Below, one piece after another: positions 36,544 through 45,956 of a stretch of 64,000 nucleotides of DNA; within the stretch, counting starts at the first letter, position 1, and the number at the start of each line of letters is the position of its first letter. The stretch is taken from contig JADKID010000009.1 in assembly GCA_016721425.1 (NCBI GenBank), forward strand, positions 457,721 to 521,720. The letters are read 5' to 3'. The stretch is from Bryobacterales bacterium (GTDB lineage: Bacteria > Acidobacteriota > Terriglobia > Bryobacterales > Bryobacteraceae). Below the pieces are notes generated by a model. The model had not been told where the DNA came from. It ran no database searches and saw only the letters and a program-made list of their open reading frames with translations. The position numbers were made by a program, and so were the translations under genes.

Positions 36544-37989
36544 ATGTCGTTTTCCCACCGATCGTACATAGCCGCACTCGTGCTGCTCGCTGCCGTGTCC
36601 GTCGCAACACCCGCTAACGCGCAACAGGCGGCGCTGGGCAAATACTCCACCAAGGCTGCCTTGATGCCCATCGGCGAGAACCCGGAAAAGCCCACGGCCG
36701 AGCTTCTCTATACGGCCTACACGCTCGATGGCGCGGATCCGGCCCGGCGTCCGATCACGTTCTGTTTCAACGGCGGGCCGGGCGCCTCAAGCGTCTACCT
36801 GCACATGGCCGTCATCGGGCCAATGATCCTCGACGTGCATCCGGACGGATCGCTGCCATCCGTACCCGCGAGGCTGGTGCCCAATCCCCAGACCTGGCTG
36901 CACTTCACCGACCTCGTCTTCATCGATCCGGTGGACACCGGCTACAGCCGGGCGCTGCCCAACGCCAAAGGCGAACCCGGTGATTCGACACCTTTTTTCG
37001 AGGCTGAAGCCGATGTGCGCAGCATCGCGCAGTTCATTCGCCGCTTCCTCTCCCAAAACGACCGGTGGCTGTCACCCAAAGCGATCGCGGGCGAAAGCTA
37101 CGGAGGGCTCCGCGTAGCGGCGCTCTCTCGCCTGCTCATGACGGACTATGACATCAACATCAACAGGGCGGTGCTCATCTCGCCGCTTCTGAAGACAACA
37201 CTTCCTGGGGCCGATTCGCGCTACAACCTCGTCAGCACGATGACCTTGCTGCCCAGCCAGGCGGCCGTCGCGGCGGCGCACCGGCGCGGCGTGCTCCCCG
37301 CCGAACCCGCGAAGCTCCCGGAGGCACTGGCCGGCGTCGAACAGTTCGCGCTCAACGAGTTCGTTAGCGGCCTCGCCCGCCTCGGCCGCGCGCCCCAGGC
37401 CGAGACTGACGCCTTCTTCGCGCGCATTGGCGGCCTGATCGGGCTCGATTCCAAACTGGTGGCGCAGCAGCACGGCCGTGTCAGCCCGGAGGTCTTCGTC
37501 AAAAACCTGTTGCGCGATCGAAACCAGATTCTGGACCGCTACGACGGGCGCCAGGCCAGCGACGACCCGCTGCCCGAGCAGGCCGATTTCTCATCGCTGG
37601 ACAAGATGCTGACCGTGTTGAACGGTGTCCTATCCGGACCATACTTCGATTACATGAGCCGCACGCTCGGCTACAAGAGCGACCGCCGGTACAACATGCT
37701 CAATCTGGTGGTCAACAGTAAGTGGAACCGGGAGAGCCCGATGGGATCCCCGGAAGATCTGGCCTACGCGCTGACCATGAACACGGACCTGAAGGCGCTC
37801 GTCGTACATGGCTACCACGATCTGTCCACGCCGTACTTCAAGAGCCGCTACCTGCTGGAACAAAGCGTGTACGGCCAGAACGCCCGCCATCGGCTATCAT
37901 TCGGCGTCTATACCGGAGGCCACATGTTCTACCTGAACGCCGCCAGCCGCACCGAGCTCTTCAAGGACGTGTCGTCGTTCTACAAGTAG
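36544..37989 (+). CDS. Serine carboxypeptidase, family S10
   Basis: 481 residues from ATG 36544 (AAGGAG at 36531-36536); the frame is open further upstream but inside the amidase gene. Signal peptide ends at NAQQA (about 27). Motifs: CFNGGPGASSVYLHMAVIGP (substrate-carboxylate binding), FIDPVDTGYS, nucleophile Ser185 in AGESYGGLR, Asp in VVHGYHDLSTPY and His in YTGGHMFY. It removes C-terminal amino acids from peptides in the periplasm. Ends 118 bases before the convergent glycosyltransferase cluster. Confidence 0.9.
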   Translation: MSFSHRSYIAALVLLAAVSVATPANAQQAALGKYSTKAALMPIGENPEKPTAELLYTAYTLDGADPARRPITFCFNGGPGASSVYLHMAVIGPMILDVHPDGSLPSVPARLVPNPQTWLHFTDLVFIDPVDTGYSRALPNAKGEPGDSTPFFEAEADVRSIAQFIRRFLSQNDRWLSPKAIAGESYGGLRVAALSRLLMTDYDININRAVLISPLLKTTLPGADSRYNLVSTMTLLPSQAAVAAAHRRGVLPAEPAKLPEALAGVEQFALNEFVSGLARLGRAPQAETDAFFARIGGLIGLDSKLVAQQHGRVSPEVFVKNLLRDRNQILDRYDGRQASDDPLPEQADFSSLDKMLTVLNGVLSGPYFDYMSRTLGYKSDRRYNMLNLVVNSKWNRESPMGSPEDLAYALTMNTDLKALVVHGYHDLSTPYFKSRYLLEQSVYGQNARHRLSFGVYTGGHMFYLNAASRTELFKDVSSFYK

Positions 37990-38107
37990 ACCAGAGGGCA
38001 GCAAGCGAAACGCGGGACCACCAGTGCGGCAGCGGCTGCCAACGGTTCCGCGTCGGGCTCCATCGGCGTGAAAGGGCCAGCCCGCCGTTTCTCTGCCTCC
38101 ACCACTT

Positions 38108-38857
38108 TCAGCCACGCCCGTTCGGAACCAGATCGAGCATCAGTTCGTGCATCATCCCCAGGTACGGTTGGCACCACACCAACTCGCCGCCGGGATGCCG
38201 TCCGTATAACGCCTTGTACCGCTGAAACTTGCCCAGCAACGTACTCCGGCGGATGGGCCGGCACTCCTCCGGCCGCATGAGTCGCAGCGAGGTTCGCGAC
38301 GCCAGGGTCCGGTTCATGACGCTCAGCCGCCCGCCCAGCACCCCCACCTCCCCCGGATGCTGGTGAAACCACTCGCTGGCGCGAATATGGGAACGGAACA
38401 GCGGCTCGCTTTGCGGCCCTTTGACAATGGCGTAGTTGTTGGTGGTGCACATCCACATCGGAGGCGTGTGCAAAAGCCGCCGCTTCCAAAGATAGAGGCG
38501 ATGACCCAGGTTGATCGGGACCTCCAAAAACGAACTCTCCCAGCGGTATCCGCCCAGCGACGGATCAATCGCCGCTTCCAAGCCCAGCCCCACGTCTTCG
38601 GCAAACCAATCGTCGTCGTCCACTGGCAACACCAGCCCGCCCTGCGGTACTTCGTCCCAATCCGCGCAAACCGCGTTCCGGACCGCCGATAGGTTGATCC
38701 TCGCGATCTCCCGCACCCGGTGCCGGAACAGGTGGTAGGGGATGTTGAAAACCTCGTTCCACATCTCGATCGTGGACCGGAACTCGGCTGGTAGTTGAGC
38801 CCGGAAGGCTTCTTCGTCGCTCCAATCGGTGGTCTGACGCACACAGATGTAGATCAT
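38108..38857 (-). CDS. GT-A-like glycosyltransferase (rhamnosyltransferase-type)
   Basis: 249 residues without signal. The metal/nucleotide-sugar site is LVLPVDDDDWFAED, an Asp-rich run like that of the putative rhamnosyltransferase family; further aromatic and Arg residues follow (TTNNYAIVKG, RASEWFHQHPG). It overlaps the upstream GT1 gene by four bases (ATGA), so it belongs to the three-gene cluster 38108-41585. Acceptor unknown. Confidence 0.65.
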   Translation of the reverse strand: MIYICVRQTTDWSDEEAFRAQLPAEFRSTIEMWNEVFNIPYHLFRHRVREIARINLSAVRNAVCADWDEVPQGGLVLPVDDDDWFAEDVGLGLEAAIDPSLGGYRWESSFLEVPINLGHRLYLWKRRLLHTPPMWMCTTNNYAIVKGPQSEPLFRSHIRASEWFHQHPGEVGVLGGRLSVMNRTLASRTSLRLMRPEECRPIRRSTLLGKFQRYKALYGRHPGGELVWCQPYLGMMHELMLDLVPNGRG

Positions 38858-40224
38858 GCGCGCCGCTTATTCTCTCGGGCGCCGGAATTTTCCAGCAGCT
38901 CAATGGCGGCAGGTAGCCCGTTCTCTTCCTCAATCGCGCATTTCATCCGCGACAAAGCCTGGCGGAGATCCTCGCTGTGCATCGCTACATCGATCCGCGC
39001 CACCAGTTGCTCCGGCGTCAAGTCCTTCATCTTCGCCGTCACCGCTATTCCGTGATGAACGGCTCTCGCCATATTGCCAGGTTGGTCTCGCAACCCCGGC
39101 ACGGCCACCATCGGCACACCAAAGTGGACACATTCGAGAATAGAATTCAGTCCGCAGTGCGTGACCATCACCGCCGCTCTGCGCAGAAGCGCCAACTGCG
39201 GGGCCCACCGCACAACACGGAGATTCTCACTCGTGCCACGATGCCGGCCAGCCGCCCCTTCAGACCCCACGCTCAACACCCATTGCCAGTCTCTCCGCAG
39301 CCCGGCAGCGGCACACACCGTCCCGAAGAAATGTTCGGAATGCGGATAAAAGTGAGCATCCGACCCCAGAGAACAATACACCAGGGGCTTCTCCGGATCC
39401 AATCGTGCCAGCAGGCTGCCGTCCTCCGGCCGTCCCGCATCCACCATGCCGCCCAGATACCGCCGGCCGGCCATTCCCGCCCCACCAAAATCGAAAGCTC
39501 TGGGGCACAGTACAATTTCCGGCAACATCAGGTGCGGTCCCACAATCCCAACCCAATAGGTACGGCCCTTGTCGCAGGCGAACCCGGAGCGCCGGGCCAA
39601 CCGTTTGAACTCCCCAGTCAGGTGCTGCATCCGCGTTGGGAACCGGTATTCACTCAACAGTCGCGGGACAAGCCTCTTGGTAAAAAAAAGGCGCCAGCGC
39701 ATCGCCCACCAGTCTGCCCGAACCTGCAGGTGTCCCCACCACGAGTCCCGCGGAACACGCGGGCAGACCACCGGCGGAATGCGGGAATTGGGAGGTCCGG
39801 ATAGAAAAGTGGAAAGGCCCACCGTGGGAATCCCCAGAAACAGGGACCTTAGGCCGACATACCAGATCAGGCTGTCGCAGAGCACCAGATCCGGACGGCA
39901 GGAGAGCAGCGACTCGTCAAGCTCACCATTGGAGCATCGCTCCAGAAACGCAGCAAACACCCGTTCCTCAGCCAGTCTGCGGCGCCACCAGGACGCCCTC
40001 GGCGTAGCCATAGGCTGATATGCCGTCTCCGGAACAAGATCTTCGGCGAAGGCCACAAACTCAAAGCCGTTTTGAACGACAAGCGGTCGGGCAGCGGCCA
40101 GTCCGAGATAGACTACCCTGTGCCCGCGGCTCCGCAGTTGCCTCGCCAGCGAAAAACTGCCGTTGGTGTGGCCTGCCCCGCAATGGACCGCAAACACAAT
40201 CTGGAGTACGCCGGAAGGCTGCAT
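38854..40224 (-). CDS. GT1 (MGT/UGT-like) glycosyltransferase
   Basis: 456 residues in a GT-B fold. The N-domain starts IVFAVHCGAGHTNGSFSLARQL, and the C-domain has the nucleotide-sugar signature VMVTHCGLNSILECVHFGVPM followed by PGLRDQPGNMARAVHHG, as in macrolide and sterol glycosyltransferases. Donor is a UDP- or TDP-sugar; the acceptor is a small molecule or lipid. Five bases separate it from the upstream nucleotidyltransferase gene. Confidence 0.85.
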   Translation of the reverse strand: MQPSGVLQIVFAVHCGAGHTNGSFSLARQLRSRGHRVVYLGLAAARPLVVQNGFEFVAFAEDLVPETAYQPMATPRASWWRRRLAEERVFAAFLERCSNGELDESLLSCRPDLVLCDSLIWYVGLRSLFLGIPTVGLSTFLSGPPNSRIPPVVCPRVPRDSWWGHLQVRADWWAMRWRLFFTKRLVPRLLSEYRFPTRMQHLTGEFKRLARRSGFACDKGRTYWVGIVGPHLMLPEIVLCPRAFDFGGAGMAGRRYLGGMVDAGRPEDGSLLARLDPEKPLVYCSLGSDAHFYPHSEHFFGTVCAAAGLRRDWQWVLSVGSEGAAGRHRGTSENLRVVRWAPQLALLRRAAVMVTHCGLNSILECVHFGVPMVAVPGLRDQPGNMARAVHHGIAVTAKMKDLTPEQLVARIDVAMHSEDLRQALSRMKCAIEEENGLPAAIELLENSGARENKRRA

Positions 40225-40229
40225 GGCAG

Positions 40230-41585
40230 TTATGTGGATAGACTACGCGAATCCAGAGGATACCTGACATGACCGGCGGATGCCGAACGGGAGATCATCT
40301 CCAGCTGCGCGCGCTTGAGCGGACCAGCCATCAACCATTGCCTGTTCCGTTGCCAGTCGGTCAGGTACCAGCGCGTGTGGCTGGTCCAATAGACCGGGGT
40401 CTCCCCCAGTTGCAGGAACACATCTGGCGCGGTGGCGGGCGTCAGCACCCCTCGATGAAAGTCACGCGGCACCTCCGGCGTAATCGGAAACGCCAACGGC
40501 CCGATGCGCAGAAAAAACCGCGTGGATGCCGCCTGGCCGGCGTAGATGCGTCGGCGCAGATCCACCAACCGCTCAATCTGGTCGAGAGACGGCAGCGATG
40601 CCAGGTCGGTGTCGATGACCAGCAGCGACTCCTCGATCTGGTAGAACGCACTCTTGACGAGATGGACCGTGCGGCAATTCCCGCTCCACTCTTCCGCCAG
40701 GTGGCGGCACACCTCTCCGAAAGGCGCCTCGCCTTTCTCACGCAAAATCGCTTCTCCGGCAGGTTCGACACTCTGCTCCACATCGCCATACACAGGCAGG
40801 AAAGGCCGATCCCGAAACGTGCTCCACAAATCCAGAAACGACTCCACCAGGAAGCGGAATGCCTCCTCCTCCACAGCTTTGTCCCGCCGCGGCACGCGCT
40901 GCTCTGCCCCTTTCAGCAGTTTCCGGCAGAGCGCTGTATCCTCGCGCCGTAGCGCCTCCATCCTGGAGTAACAAAACTCACCGCGGCGCAAACCGTAGAG
41001 CGCGTTCAGCACTTCGGCGACGGCCTTGAGACAAATCGACTGGCGAAGGACGATGTCCGCGCGCCAGTTCTCGTTCTGAACGAGAAACTCGGCAAACTGT
41101 GCCCACCAGTAGTTCATCTCTCCGAAACAACTGGCCATCCGCTCCATGTCGGTGATGGCCGGCAGAGCGGCAAGTGCATCTCTCCCCTGCAGAAGCAACC
41201 AGTTCTGCTTGCCCTCCTGCAATCGGTATCGCCAGAACGGAATGGTGCGCCAGCGATAGTTCAGCTCCTCCTCGTTCATGACGAAGGAAGGATGGTACGG
41301 AATCAGTCCCAAGGAAAAGACCCGCAGGTAGCGAAAGGCCGCTTCAGCGCGCCGTCGCAGCCTCACGTCCGGGCCAACCACCAGAATGAAATCGATGTCG
41401 CTCACGCCCGGCGTGATCTCACCCTTCGTGCAGCCCCGGCACAAGTAGAGCGCAACGATCCCCCGGCAACGAGCAAATACAAAGGCCGAGACCCGGATCA
41501 AAACGCGGTACAGCCAACGGTACACGGTGAGAACAGGCGGGAACGAACTCCGCACCAGAAAATACCGCACCTTGGTCTTCCACAT
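40230..41585 (-). CDS. Nucleotidyltransferase-fold protein of unknown role
   Basis: 451 residues. Near residue 55-70 it has GEITPGVSDIDFILVV, close to the G-S-x9-DxD metal site of polymerase-beta-like nucleotidyltransferases, with the Asp-x-Asp intact. The remainder is helical (residues about 130-290) plus a C-terminal part that I cannot assign. It opens the glycosyltransferase cluster. Possibly it transfers a nucleotide onto an antibiotic, sugar or protein. The start lies about 30 bases from the tRNA-Val 3' end. Confidence 0.6.
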   Translation of the reverse strand: MWKTKVRYFLVRSSFPPVLTVYRWLYRVLIRVSAFVFARCRGIVALYLCRGCTKGEITPGVSDIDFILVVGPDVRLRRRAEAAFRYLRVFSLGLIPYHPSFVMNEEELNYRWRTIPFWRYRLQEGKQNWLLLQGRDALAALPAITDMERMASCFGEMNYWWAQFAEFLVQNENWRADIVLRQSICLKAVAEVLNALYGLRRGEFCYSRMEALRREDTALCRKLLKGAEQRVPRRDKAVEEEAFRFLVESFLDLWSTFRDRPFLPVYGDVEQSVEPAGEAILREKGEAPFGEVCRHLAEEWSGNCRTVHLVKSAFYQIEESLLVIDTDLASLPSLDQIERLVDLRRRIYAGQAASTRFFLRIGPLAFPITPEVPRDFHRGVLTPATAPDVFLQLGETPVYWTSHTRWYLTDWQRNRQWLMAGPLKRAQLEMISRSASAGHVRYPLDSRSLST

Positions 41586-41614
41586 AAAATTGCGTCGGGG
41601 TTAATGGCGGGGGG

Positions 41615-41691
41615 TGGTGGGCTTGGCAGAACTCGAATCTGCGACCTCTACCGTGTCAAGGTAGCGCTCTAACCAACTGAGCTACAAGCCC
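41615..41691 (-). tRNA. tRNA-Val (anticodon GAC)
   Basis: On the minus strand a full cloverleaf is visible: 7-bp acceptor stem GGGCTTG/CAAGCCC, D-arm TAGCTCAGTTGGTTAGAGC, anticodon loop CTTGACA giving anticodon GAC, T-arm with ATTCGAGT, discriminator A and an encoded CCA (41615-41617). Confidence 0.95.
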
Positions 41692-41707
41692 CTTTGAACG
41701 AACACTT

Positions 41708-43693
41708 CTAGGATACCACGACCGCCACGGAATGGATGTTCAGTTGCGGGATTTCCACGACCCACGACTCCTTGATCAGCATCGGCGTCAGCACCGATCC
41801 ATCCGGCACCAGCGTGACCGATTTCGGCTTGTCCTTGCCCAAAAATAGCCGGATCGGCCCCACCTGCGGAACAAAGTCCGTAGTCGCGAAATCGCCCGCC
41901 ACCTGCATGTTCGCCGAGTTCAGTAGATGGATCAGTATCTGGTTGTCCTTGCGGCGGAGCACCACCTCCACCGCCGGCGGAGCGTAAACCTGCACCTTCG
42001 GCTGGAATCGGGGTCCAATCACCGAGGCCAGGAACGCGCGCAACGGCCCGGCGTGCGTGGCTGCATAGTTCACACCGAACGGCCCGGGGATCAGCACAAC
42101 TTCGCCCTTCTCCAGCGTCGCGGCCGTTGCCGCGGGACGTCCCTGCGCCCGCGCGTCCAGTTCGGAAAACCGGCTGGCCAACACCTTGGCCGTATCTGTC
42201 TGTACATCCTGCCACAGACCGGTCGCGTTGGCCAGCACCGAGCCTTTCAAAAATGCCGGCTGCTCCTTCGGCTCGCCCAGCAAGGTCACTCCGCCTTCGT
42301 TCGCAAACAGTGCCGCGTTCTTCGCGCCACAGACCACCAGCTTGCCGCCCGCCTTCGCGTAGGCAATCAGCGTCTGGGCGGTGGCCCGCCCCACGTCAGC
42401 CCAGTCAGGCAGCACAATCACCGGATACTGCGCCGCGATCTTGCCGAGCTTCCAGTCCGGCAAAACATCGACAGACCAGTTGCACGCCAGCAGCGCGTCC
42501 AGACACCCCCTCGCCGGATCACTCGCCTTCCCCCACCCGCCAAAGAGCTTGTTGGCGGTGTTGTACAGCGACTCCCGCGAAAACACAACGCCAATCTGCG
42601 GGATCGTCTCGGTCTTCTGCGACACCTTCTGCCGCGCCCGGCAATACCGGCCCACTGCGCCCATCGTCTCGATGTGCGCCATATCGAAATAGCCCGCCCG
42701 CGTCGGCACATAGTAGATCTGAAATCCGCCGCCCTGCGCCAGCACCACACTGGATTCTTGCTGCAACTGCACCGCCGGTTTGTGCACATGCCCAATCGCA
42801 TTCGATTGCGCCTGCTGAAAGCCCCACGCCATCAGATCCCACGGCCTGCCGTTCTGCGCCAGGTACCGCGCCTCCAGCCGCGCCGTCGAAATCGGCGCGT
42901 TGCCCAGGTAGTCCCCCGATAGAAAGTCCACCGGCAGCATCGGCTCCTCAGGCACCAGCGTCGAGTAAAGCCAGTTCGACGCAATCTGGAACTTCGGATT
43001 CGTCCGGTGCAGTTCCTCCAGGTAATGGCGAACCTGCTTCCGGAACTGCTCGCGATTCTTCTCCAGAAAATCGAGCCAGCCCGGATCCTTGGCAGTTTTC
43101 GGCAGCCCCGCCTGCCCCGGCCGGTAGTCGGGCTTCGTGGCCCAGCACTCGCCGTCAATCCACACGCCGTCCAGGTCATACTTCGTCGCCGCCTCGCGCA
43201 ACTGCGGAATCATCAGCTCATCCACATACGCGCTATACGTCGAAGTCTGATTGGGGTCCGGCTTCCCTTCCGAATCCAGCCGCGCCCACTCCGGATGCCG
43301 CTTCACCGCTTCCGAATCCCACACCCCGGAAAAATGGATATACAGCGCCACGCCCCGCCGCGCCGTCACCCGCCGCCAGATCGCCAGCGAGTCCTTCACG
43401 ATCCCCGGAGCCGATGGACCCACCTTGGACGGCCACCCCAGCCACCCCGGATGCCCCTTCGAATCGTATTGCACAAAATCCGGCTTGGCGATCGCCAGCA
43501 GATTCTCGATCATCGCCTCCGTCACGTCGCGGCCCAGCACGGTGTCCGTCTCGTTCGGATGCAGGTCGAAATGGAGTCCAAAGTAGCTGTCAGCGCGCCG
43601 CAACCGCGGCAGCGAGGGCGCCTGCGCCAGCAGTGCGCCGGGCGCAGCCAACAGCGCGGCAAATCGGCGGCGGGTCAAATCAGGCAGTTGCAT
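41708..43693 (-). CDS. Tat-exported glycosidase (GH29/GH42-like barrel plus beta-galactosidase-type domains)
   Basis: 661 residues from ATG 43693, which opens a Tat leader (LTRRRFAALLAAPGALLAQ); the frame extends 56 codons upstream without homology. Residues about 35-350 form a TIM barrel with DGVWIDGECWATKPDYRPG, where Asp/Glu after strands resemble the alpha-fucosidase nucleophile region. Residues about 370-560 resemble the beta-galactosidase trimerisation domain (VIVLPDWADVGRATAQ, GGKLVVCG). The C-terminus is beta. Exact sugar specificity unknown. Confidence 0.72.
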   Translation of the reverse strand: MQLPDLTRRRFAALLAAPGALLAQAPSLPRLRRADSYFGLHFDLHPNETDTVLGRDVTEAMIENLLAIAKPDFVQYDSKGHPGWLGWPSKVGPSAPGIVKDSLAIWRRVTARRGVALYIHFSGVWDSEAVKRHPEWARLDSEGKPDPNQTSTYSAYVDELMIPQLREAATKYDLDGVWIDGECWATKPDYRPGQAGLPKTAKDPGWLDFLEKNREQFRKQVRHYLEELHRTNPKFQIASNWLYSTLVPEEPMLPVDFLSGDYLGNAPISTARLEARYLAQNGRPWDLMAWGFQQAQSNAIGHVHKPAVQLQQESSVVLAQGGGFQIYYVPTRAGYFDMAHIETMGAVGRYCRARQKVSQKTETIPQIGVVFSRESLYNTANKLFGGWGKASDPARGCLDALLACNWSVDVLPDWKLGKIAAQYPVIVLPDWADVGRATAQTLIAYAKAGGKLVVCGAKNAALFANEGGVTLLGEPKEQPAFLKGSVLANATGLWQDVQTDTAKVLASRFSELDARAQGRPAATAATLEKGEVVLIPGPFGVNYAATHAGPLRAFLASVIGPRFQPKVQVYAPPAVEVVLRRKDNQILIHLLNSANMQVAGDFATTDFVPQVGPIRLFLGKDKPKSVTLVPDGSVLTPMLIKESWVVEIPQLNIHSVAVVVS

Positions 43694-43718
43694 AGCCGAT
43701 AGAATATAAGATTCCTCT

Positions 43719-44135
43719 ATGTCACTTGCAATCGAACAACACGAACACGATGGGGTGGTGGTAGTCGTCCTCAACGGGCGGCTGATTCTCGGCGATGAGC
43801 TGGAGGACTTCCGCGCGGAGATGGGGCGCGTCCTCGCCTCCGGAAGCACCCGCGTTGCCATCGATCTGCGCGAAGTCGATTACATCGATTCCAGCGGCCT
43901 CGGCTGCCTGGTCATGCAGCATACACGCGCCGAAAAGGCCGGTGGCGTCGTCGTTCTCTTCGGGCTCAACAAACGCCAGATCGAGCTCATGATCATCACC
44001 AAGCTCGCCACCGTCTTCCGCCTCGCCGACACCGAAATGGACGCCATCAATGCCTGCTTCCCGGATCGCGACGTCAAGCCGTTCGACATCCTGAATTTCG
44101 TCGCCTCACAGAAAAAGGGAAACGGAGCCGCATGA
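43719..44135 (+). CDS. STAS-domain anti-sigma-factor antagonist
   Basis: 138 residues of the SpoIIAA/RsbV type. The phosphorylatable serine is Ser58 in YIDSSGLGCL, in the usual position after strand 3. Proteins of this type bind an anti-sigma kinase when dephosphorylated. No kinase or phosphatase gene is adjacent, so its partner must be elsewhere. Its stop overlaps the start of the CoA-disulfide-reductase-like gene (ATGA). An AT-rich segment TATAAG lies eight bases before the ATG. Confidence 0.9.
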   Translation: MSLAIEQHEHDGVVVVVLNGRLILGDELEDFRAEMGRVLASGSTRVAIDLREVDYIDSSGLGCLVMQHTRAEKAGGVVVLFGLNKRQIELMIITKLATVFRLADTEMDAINACFPDRDVKPFDILNFVASQKKGNGAA

Positions 44136-45409
44136 GGCTGCTCGTCGTCGGCGGCGTCGCGGCGGGCCTCAGTGCAGCCTCCCGCGCGCGCCGCGTCGAT
44201 CCATCTCTTGAAATCGTCGTTCTCGAAAAAGGCCAGCGTATCTCCTACGGCGCCTGCGGCCTCCCCTACTGGATCGAAGGCCAGGTCAAGTCCGTCGATC
44301 AGTTGACCGTCTACACCCCGGAGTTCTTCGAGAAAGAACGCAACATCCGCGTCCGTACCGGCTGCGAAGTTACAGCCGTCCAACACTCCCGCCGCGAGAT
44401 CCTCCTGCGCACCGGCGAACGCATCCACTACGACAAGCTCATCTGGGCCGCCGGAGCCCGCCCCGTCGAAGCCGCGCGTGGTGAACGCGTCTTCACGCTC
44501 CACACCGATCTCGATGCCGCCCGCCTCCAGGCCTTCCTTCAGAACAAGCAGCCCAAATCCGCCGCCGTCATCGGCGGAGGCTACATCGGCTTGGAGATGG
44601 CCACCGCCCTCCGCGCCCGCGGCCTCAACGTCACCGTCTATCACGACGGCCTCTCCCTCCTCGGACGCGACGAGGAGTGGCTCACCAAAAAGGTGACTGA
44701 GCGCCTGGCACGCTGCCGTGTTGAGCTTCTCATGAACACGCGCGCGCCCTCCCTCGAATCGTTGCCGCACGATCTCATCCTCCTCGCCAAAGGCCTGCAG
44801 CCCAATGTGGAAGTCCTCCGTGAGGCCGGCGCCGAACTCGGCCGCACCGGCGCATTCCAAACGACGGACCGCATGGAAACCACCCTCGGAGGCATCTACG
44901 CCGCCGGCGATTGCTGCGAATCTCAGCACGTCGTCAGCGGCCGCCCCGTCTGGCTGCCCCTCGGCACCACCGCTAACAAAATGGGCCGCGTCGCCGGAGC
45001 CAACGCCGCCGGAGCCCGCGAGCGCTTCCCCGGCATCGCCGGCACCTCCATCGTCCGCATCGGCGGCCTCGCCGTCGGCATGACCGGTCTTTCCGCCATG
45101 CAGGCTCGCCGCGATGGCTTCACCCCCGTCGAAGTCCTGGTAGAGGGCCGCGATCGCCCGCGCTACTTCCTCGGCCGCACGGTCAGCGTCTGCCTCGTGG
45201 CCGACAAAAACTCAAAACGGCTGCTCGGCGCCTCTGTCGTGGGCGATGACGGAGCCCTGCCCCGCATCAACGTCGTCGCCACCGCCCTCGCCGCCCGCAT
45301 GCGCATGGAAGACTTCGCCGAAGTCGACATGGCCTACGCCCCGCCCTACGCCACCGCCGCCGATCCCCTCATGGTCGCCGCCCAGCAGTTGGCCAAGTTG
45401 GTAGACTGA
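44132..45409 (+). CDS. CoA-disulfide-reductase-like FAD/NAD(P) oxidoreductase
   Basis: 425 residues. FAD-binding Rossmann motif LVVGGVAAGLSAASRARR at the N-terminus, the single redox-active Cys42 in ISYGACGLPYWIEG as in CoA-disulfide reductase and NADH oxidase, a second Rossmann motif AAVIGGGYIGLEMA for NAD(P)H, and the FAD C-terminal motif GIYAAGDCCES. It likely keeps CoA or another small thiol reduced. Translationally coupled to the STAS gene; a redoxin gene follows. Confidence 0.88.
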   Translation: MRLLVVGGVAAGLSAASRARRVDPSLEIVVLEKGQRISYGACGLPYWIEGQVKSVDQLTVYTPEFFEKERNIRVRTGCEVTAVQHSRREILLRTGERIHYDKLIWAAGARPVEAARGERVFTLHTDLDAARLQAFLQNKQPKSAAVIGGGYIGLEMATALRARGLNVTVYHDGLSLLGRDEEWLTKKVTERLARCRVELLMNTRAPSLESLPHDLILLAKGLQPNVEVLREAGAELGRTGAFQTTDRMETTLGGIYAAGDCCESQHVVSGRPVWLPLGTTANKMGRVAGANAAGARERFPGIAGTSIVRIGGLAVGMTGLSAMQARRDGFTPVEVLVEGRDRPRYFLGRTVSVCLVADKNSKRLLGASVVGDDGALPRINVVATALAARMRMEDFAEVDMAYAPPYATAADPLMVAAQQLAKLVD

Positions 45410-45415
45410 AGGATT

Positions 45416-45874
45416 ATGGAAGAGGGGCAGACCGCACCCGATTTCCGGCTTCAGCTGGCGGGCGGCGGCTTTCGTACGCTGGATGATCTGCTGGTCGATG
45501 GGCCGGTTTTATTGGCCTTTTATAAGGTGACCTGTCCCACCTGCCAGTGGACGCTGCCCTATCTGGAGCGCCTGCAGGGCGGTGCCATTCGGGTCTTTGC
45601 CGTTTGCCAGGACGATGCCGGACGGGCCGCGGAGTTCGCCGAAGCGTTCGAGGTGAACCTGCCCAATCTGTTGGATTCCGTGGACGAGGGGTACCCGGCA
45701 AGCAACGCTTACGGCGTCACCCACGTTCCTTCGCTCTATCTCGTGGAGCCCGATAAGCGGATCTCCTGGGAGTGGGTCGGGTTCCACAAGCGGAAGTTCG
45801 AGCAACTGGCCACGCGCGCCGGACGCGTCATTTTTACGGCTGCCGACAATGTGCCGGAGTCGAAGTCGGGTTGA
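45416..45874 (+). CDS. Redoxin (AhpC/TlpA-type thioredoxin fold)
   Basis: 152 residues without signal peptide. A CPTC pair (Cys40, Cys43) follows the second strand in FYKVTCPTCQWTLPY, the cis-Pro loop is THVPSLYL, and DFRLQLAGGG opens the fold as in peroxiredoxin-like proteins. It probably reduces a disulfide or peroxide using the two cysteines. Six bases after the CoA-disulfide-reductase-like gene, which could supply electrons. Confidence 0.85.
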   Translation: MEEGQTAPDFRLQLAGGGFRTLDDLLVDGPVLLAFYKVTCPTCQWTLPYLERLQGGAIRVFAVCQDDAGRAAEFAEAFEVNLPNLLDSVDEGYPASNAYGVTHVPSLYLVEPDKRISWEWVGFHKRKFEQLATRAGRVIFTAADNVPESKSG

Positions 45875-45956
45875 GGGTCCAGAAACTAGGCTCCCGTGTG
45901 GAGCCCGGACCGCTAGAATAGTGTCATCGGAAGAGTTGAGAGCAACTGGGGACTGA

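Noticed and set aside
38108..41700. tRNA-Val as an integration site of a genomic island
   Set aside because: No integrase and no direct repeat of the tRNA 3' end could be found downstream in the window.
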